This document shows, piece by piece, positions 14,601-14,782 of a DNA stretch of 14,782 nucleotides. The position numbers were made by a program, and so were the translations under genes. The notes beneath the pieces were generated by a model. It had not been told where the DNA came from. It was given only the letters and a program-made list of their open reading frames with translations, and did not search any database. The stretch is from DASTRU01 sp035761045 (GTDB taxonomy: Bacteria; Pseudomonadota; Gammaproteobacteria; Burkholderiales; Burkholderiaceae_E): assembly GCA_035761045.1 (NCBI GenBank), contig DASTRU010000165.1, forward strand, positions 1 through 14,782, in the 5' to 3' direction. Position 1 is the stretch's first letter; each line of letters opens with the position of its first letter.

Positions 14601-14782
14601 GAACAGCGCCTGAACGGCGTCTTCCGTCGGCGGCTCGCCAGGACGCATCATTCGGTAGATCGCGATACGCGCCGACAACTCGTCGGCCGTTTCGTCCACG
14701 CGCAACGTTTGCGAGATGTACGCGCCACGGTCGAGATCGTTGGTGAACAACGTCTTGATCTCTTTCGTGCCCGCGTCGCGCA
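11661..14782 (-). CDS. rpoB: DNA-directed RNA polymerase subunit beta (5' end outside the window)
   Basis: About 1040 C-terminal residues are present. The frame is open to the right edge (codons for R-D-A-G-T-K-E-I-K-T precede LFTNDLDRGAYIS), so roughly the first 330 residues of a protein of about 1370 lie beyond it. The rifampicin-binding cluster (14145-14237) contains the usual drug-sensitive residues, including the Gln, Asp, Ser, His, Arg and Ser at E. coli positions 513, 516, 522, 526, 529 and 531. Thr at position 518 and Val at 530 are normal in betaproteobacteria. The catalytic GDKMAGRHGNKG segment and the C-terminal clamp (MPESFNVLVKEIRSLG) are intact. Stop codon TAA is at 11661-11663, with 39 bases before rpoC. 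Confidence 0.98.
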   Translation of the reverse strand, partial: RDAGTKEIKTLFTNDLDRGAYISQTLRVDETADELSARIAIYRMMRPGEPPTEDAVQALFQRLFFSEDTYDLSKVGRMKFNRRVNRGDDNGPMTLTNEDILDTIKILVDLRNGKGEIDDIDHLGNRRVRCVGELAENQFRAGLVRVERAVKERLGQAETENLMPHDLINSKPISAAIREFFGSSQLSQFMDQTNPLSEITHKRRVSALGPGGLTRERAGFEVRDVHPTHYGRVCPIETPEGPNIGLINSLSLYAQLNEYGFLETPYRRVVDGKVTDQIDYLSAIEEGRFVIAQANASIDATGALTDELVSCRDKGEFVLVPPDQVQYMDVAPSQIVSVAASLIPFLEHDDANRALMGSNMQRQAVPCLRPEKPVVGTGIERTCAVDSGTVVTALRGGVVDYVDSTRIVVRVNDDESAAGEVGVDIYNLIKYTRSNQNTNINQRPIVKVGDKIARGDVVADGASTDIGELALGQNMLVAFMPWNGYNFEDSILISERVVADDRYTSIHIEELNVVARDTKLGPEEITRDISNLAENQLARLDDSGIVYIGAEVTAGDVLVGKVTPKGETQLTPEEKLLRAIFGEKASDVKDTSLRVPSGMSGTVIDVQVFTREGIQRDKRAQQIIDDELKRYRLDLNDQLRIVEDDAFQRLERSLIGKVAQGGPKKLAKGTKLTQEFLAETERFHWFDIRLDDEEAQASLEAVKESLQQTRHRFDLAFEEKRKKLTQGDELPPGVLKMVKVYLAVKRRLQPGDKMAGRHGNKGVVSRIVPVEDMPFMADGSPVDIVLNPLGVPSRMNVGQILETHLGWAAKGIGQRIGELLRQHNKVEVAKVRSYLKQVYNASGQKEDIDGFNDQEVLELAQNLQNGVPFATPVFDGATEAEIKAMLDLAYPEDVAQRIGLTPTKTQVRLFDGRTGDAFDRAVTVGYMHMLKLHHLVDDKMHARSTGPYSLVTQQPLGGKAQFGGQRFGEMEVWALEAYGASYVLQEMLTVKSDDVNGRTKVYENIVKGDHVIDAGMPESFNVLVKEIRSLGIDIDLERH

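Overview
The window looks like a chromosomal segment of a G+C-rich betaproteobacterium. RpoB and RpoC read as Burkholderiales/Rhodocyclales/Neisseria-type proteins (for example Thr at E. coli position 518 of the rifampicin region and a 1408-residue RpoC). The left edge carries a decarboxylase of the kind found in exosortase A (XrtA)/PEP-CTERM exopolysaccharide (EPS) loci of that class. The genus cannot be fixed from this sequence.

Layout, left to right. (1) 1-1265, plus strand: the last codons of an upstream gene overlap by ATGA with a complete PLP-dependent decarboxylase of the exosortase A-associated family. (2) 1266-1329: a convergent junction with a strong bidirectional terminator. (3) 1330-5245, minus strand: a tight three-gene unit, transcribed right to left. 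It encodes a small FN3-domain lipoprotein, a secreted Kelch-like beta-propeller and a large twin-arginine/lipobox protein resembling a RIFT-barrel polysaccharide lyase. (4) 5246-5672: a long, palindrome-rich non-coding region that probably holds the promoter and a structured leader of that unit. (5) 5673-7205, minus: a lipoprotein with a right-handed parallel beta-helix, lyase-like. (6) 7206-7394: its upstream region plus the rpoC terminator. (7) 7395-14782, minus: complete rpoC and the 3' three quarters of rpoB.

The four minus-strand accessory genes all encode exported proteins, three of them probable lipoproteins with Ser/Thr/Pro/Gly-rich tethers. Two have folds typical of polysaccharide lyases. 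Next to an exosortase-type EPS gene, the simplest reading is a cell-surface module that binds, trims or releases the organism's own exopolysaccharide. That role is inferred from fold and neighbourhood; no substrate can be read from the sequence. None of the four has a PEP-CTERM tail, so they are not themselves exosortase substrates.

The most noteworthy points are the FN3/Kelch/lyase-like operon itself, the apparently vestigial FN3 strand at the end of the Kelch protein, the structured leader with a palindrome inside the promoter spacer, and the placement of this locus directly behind rpoBC, where rpsL-rpsG-fusA commonly follows in related bacteria.
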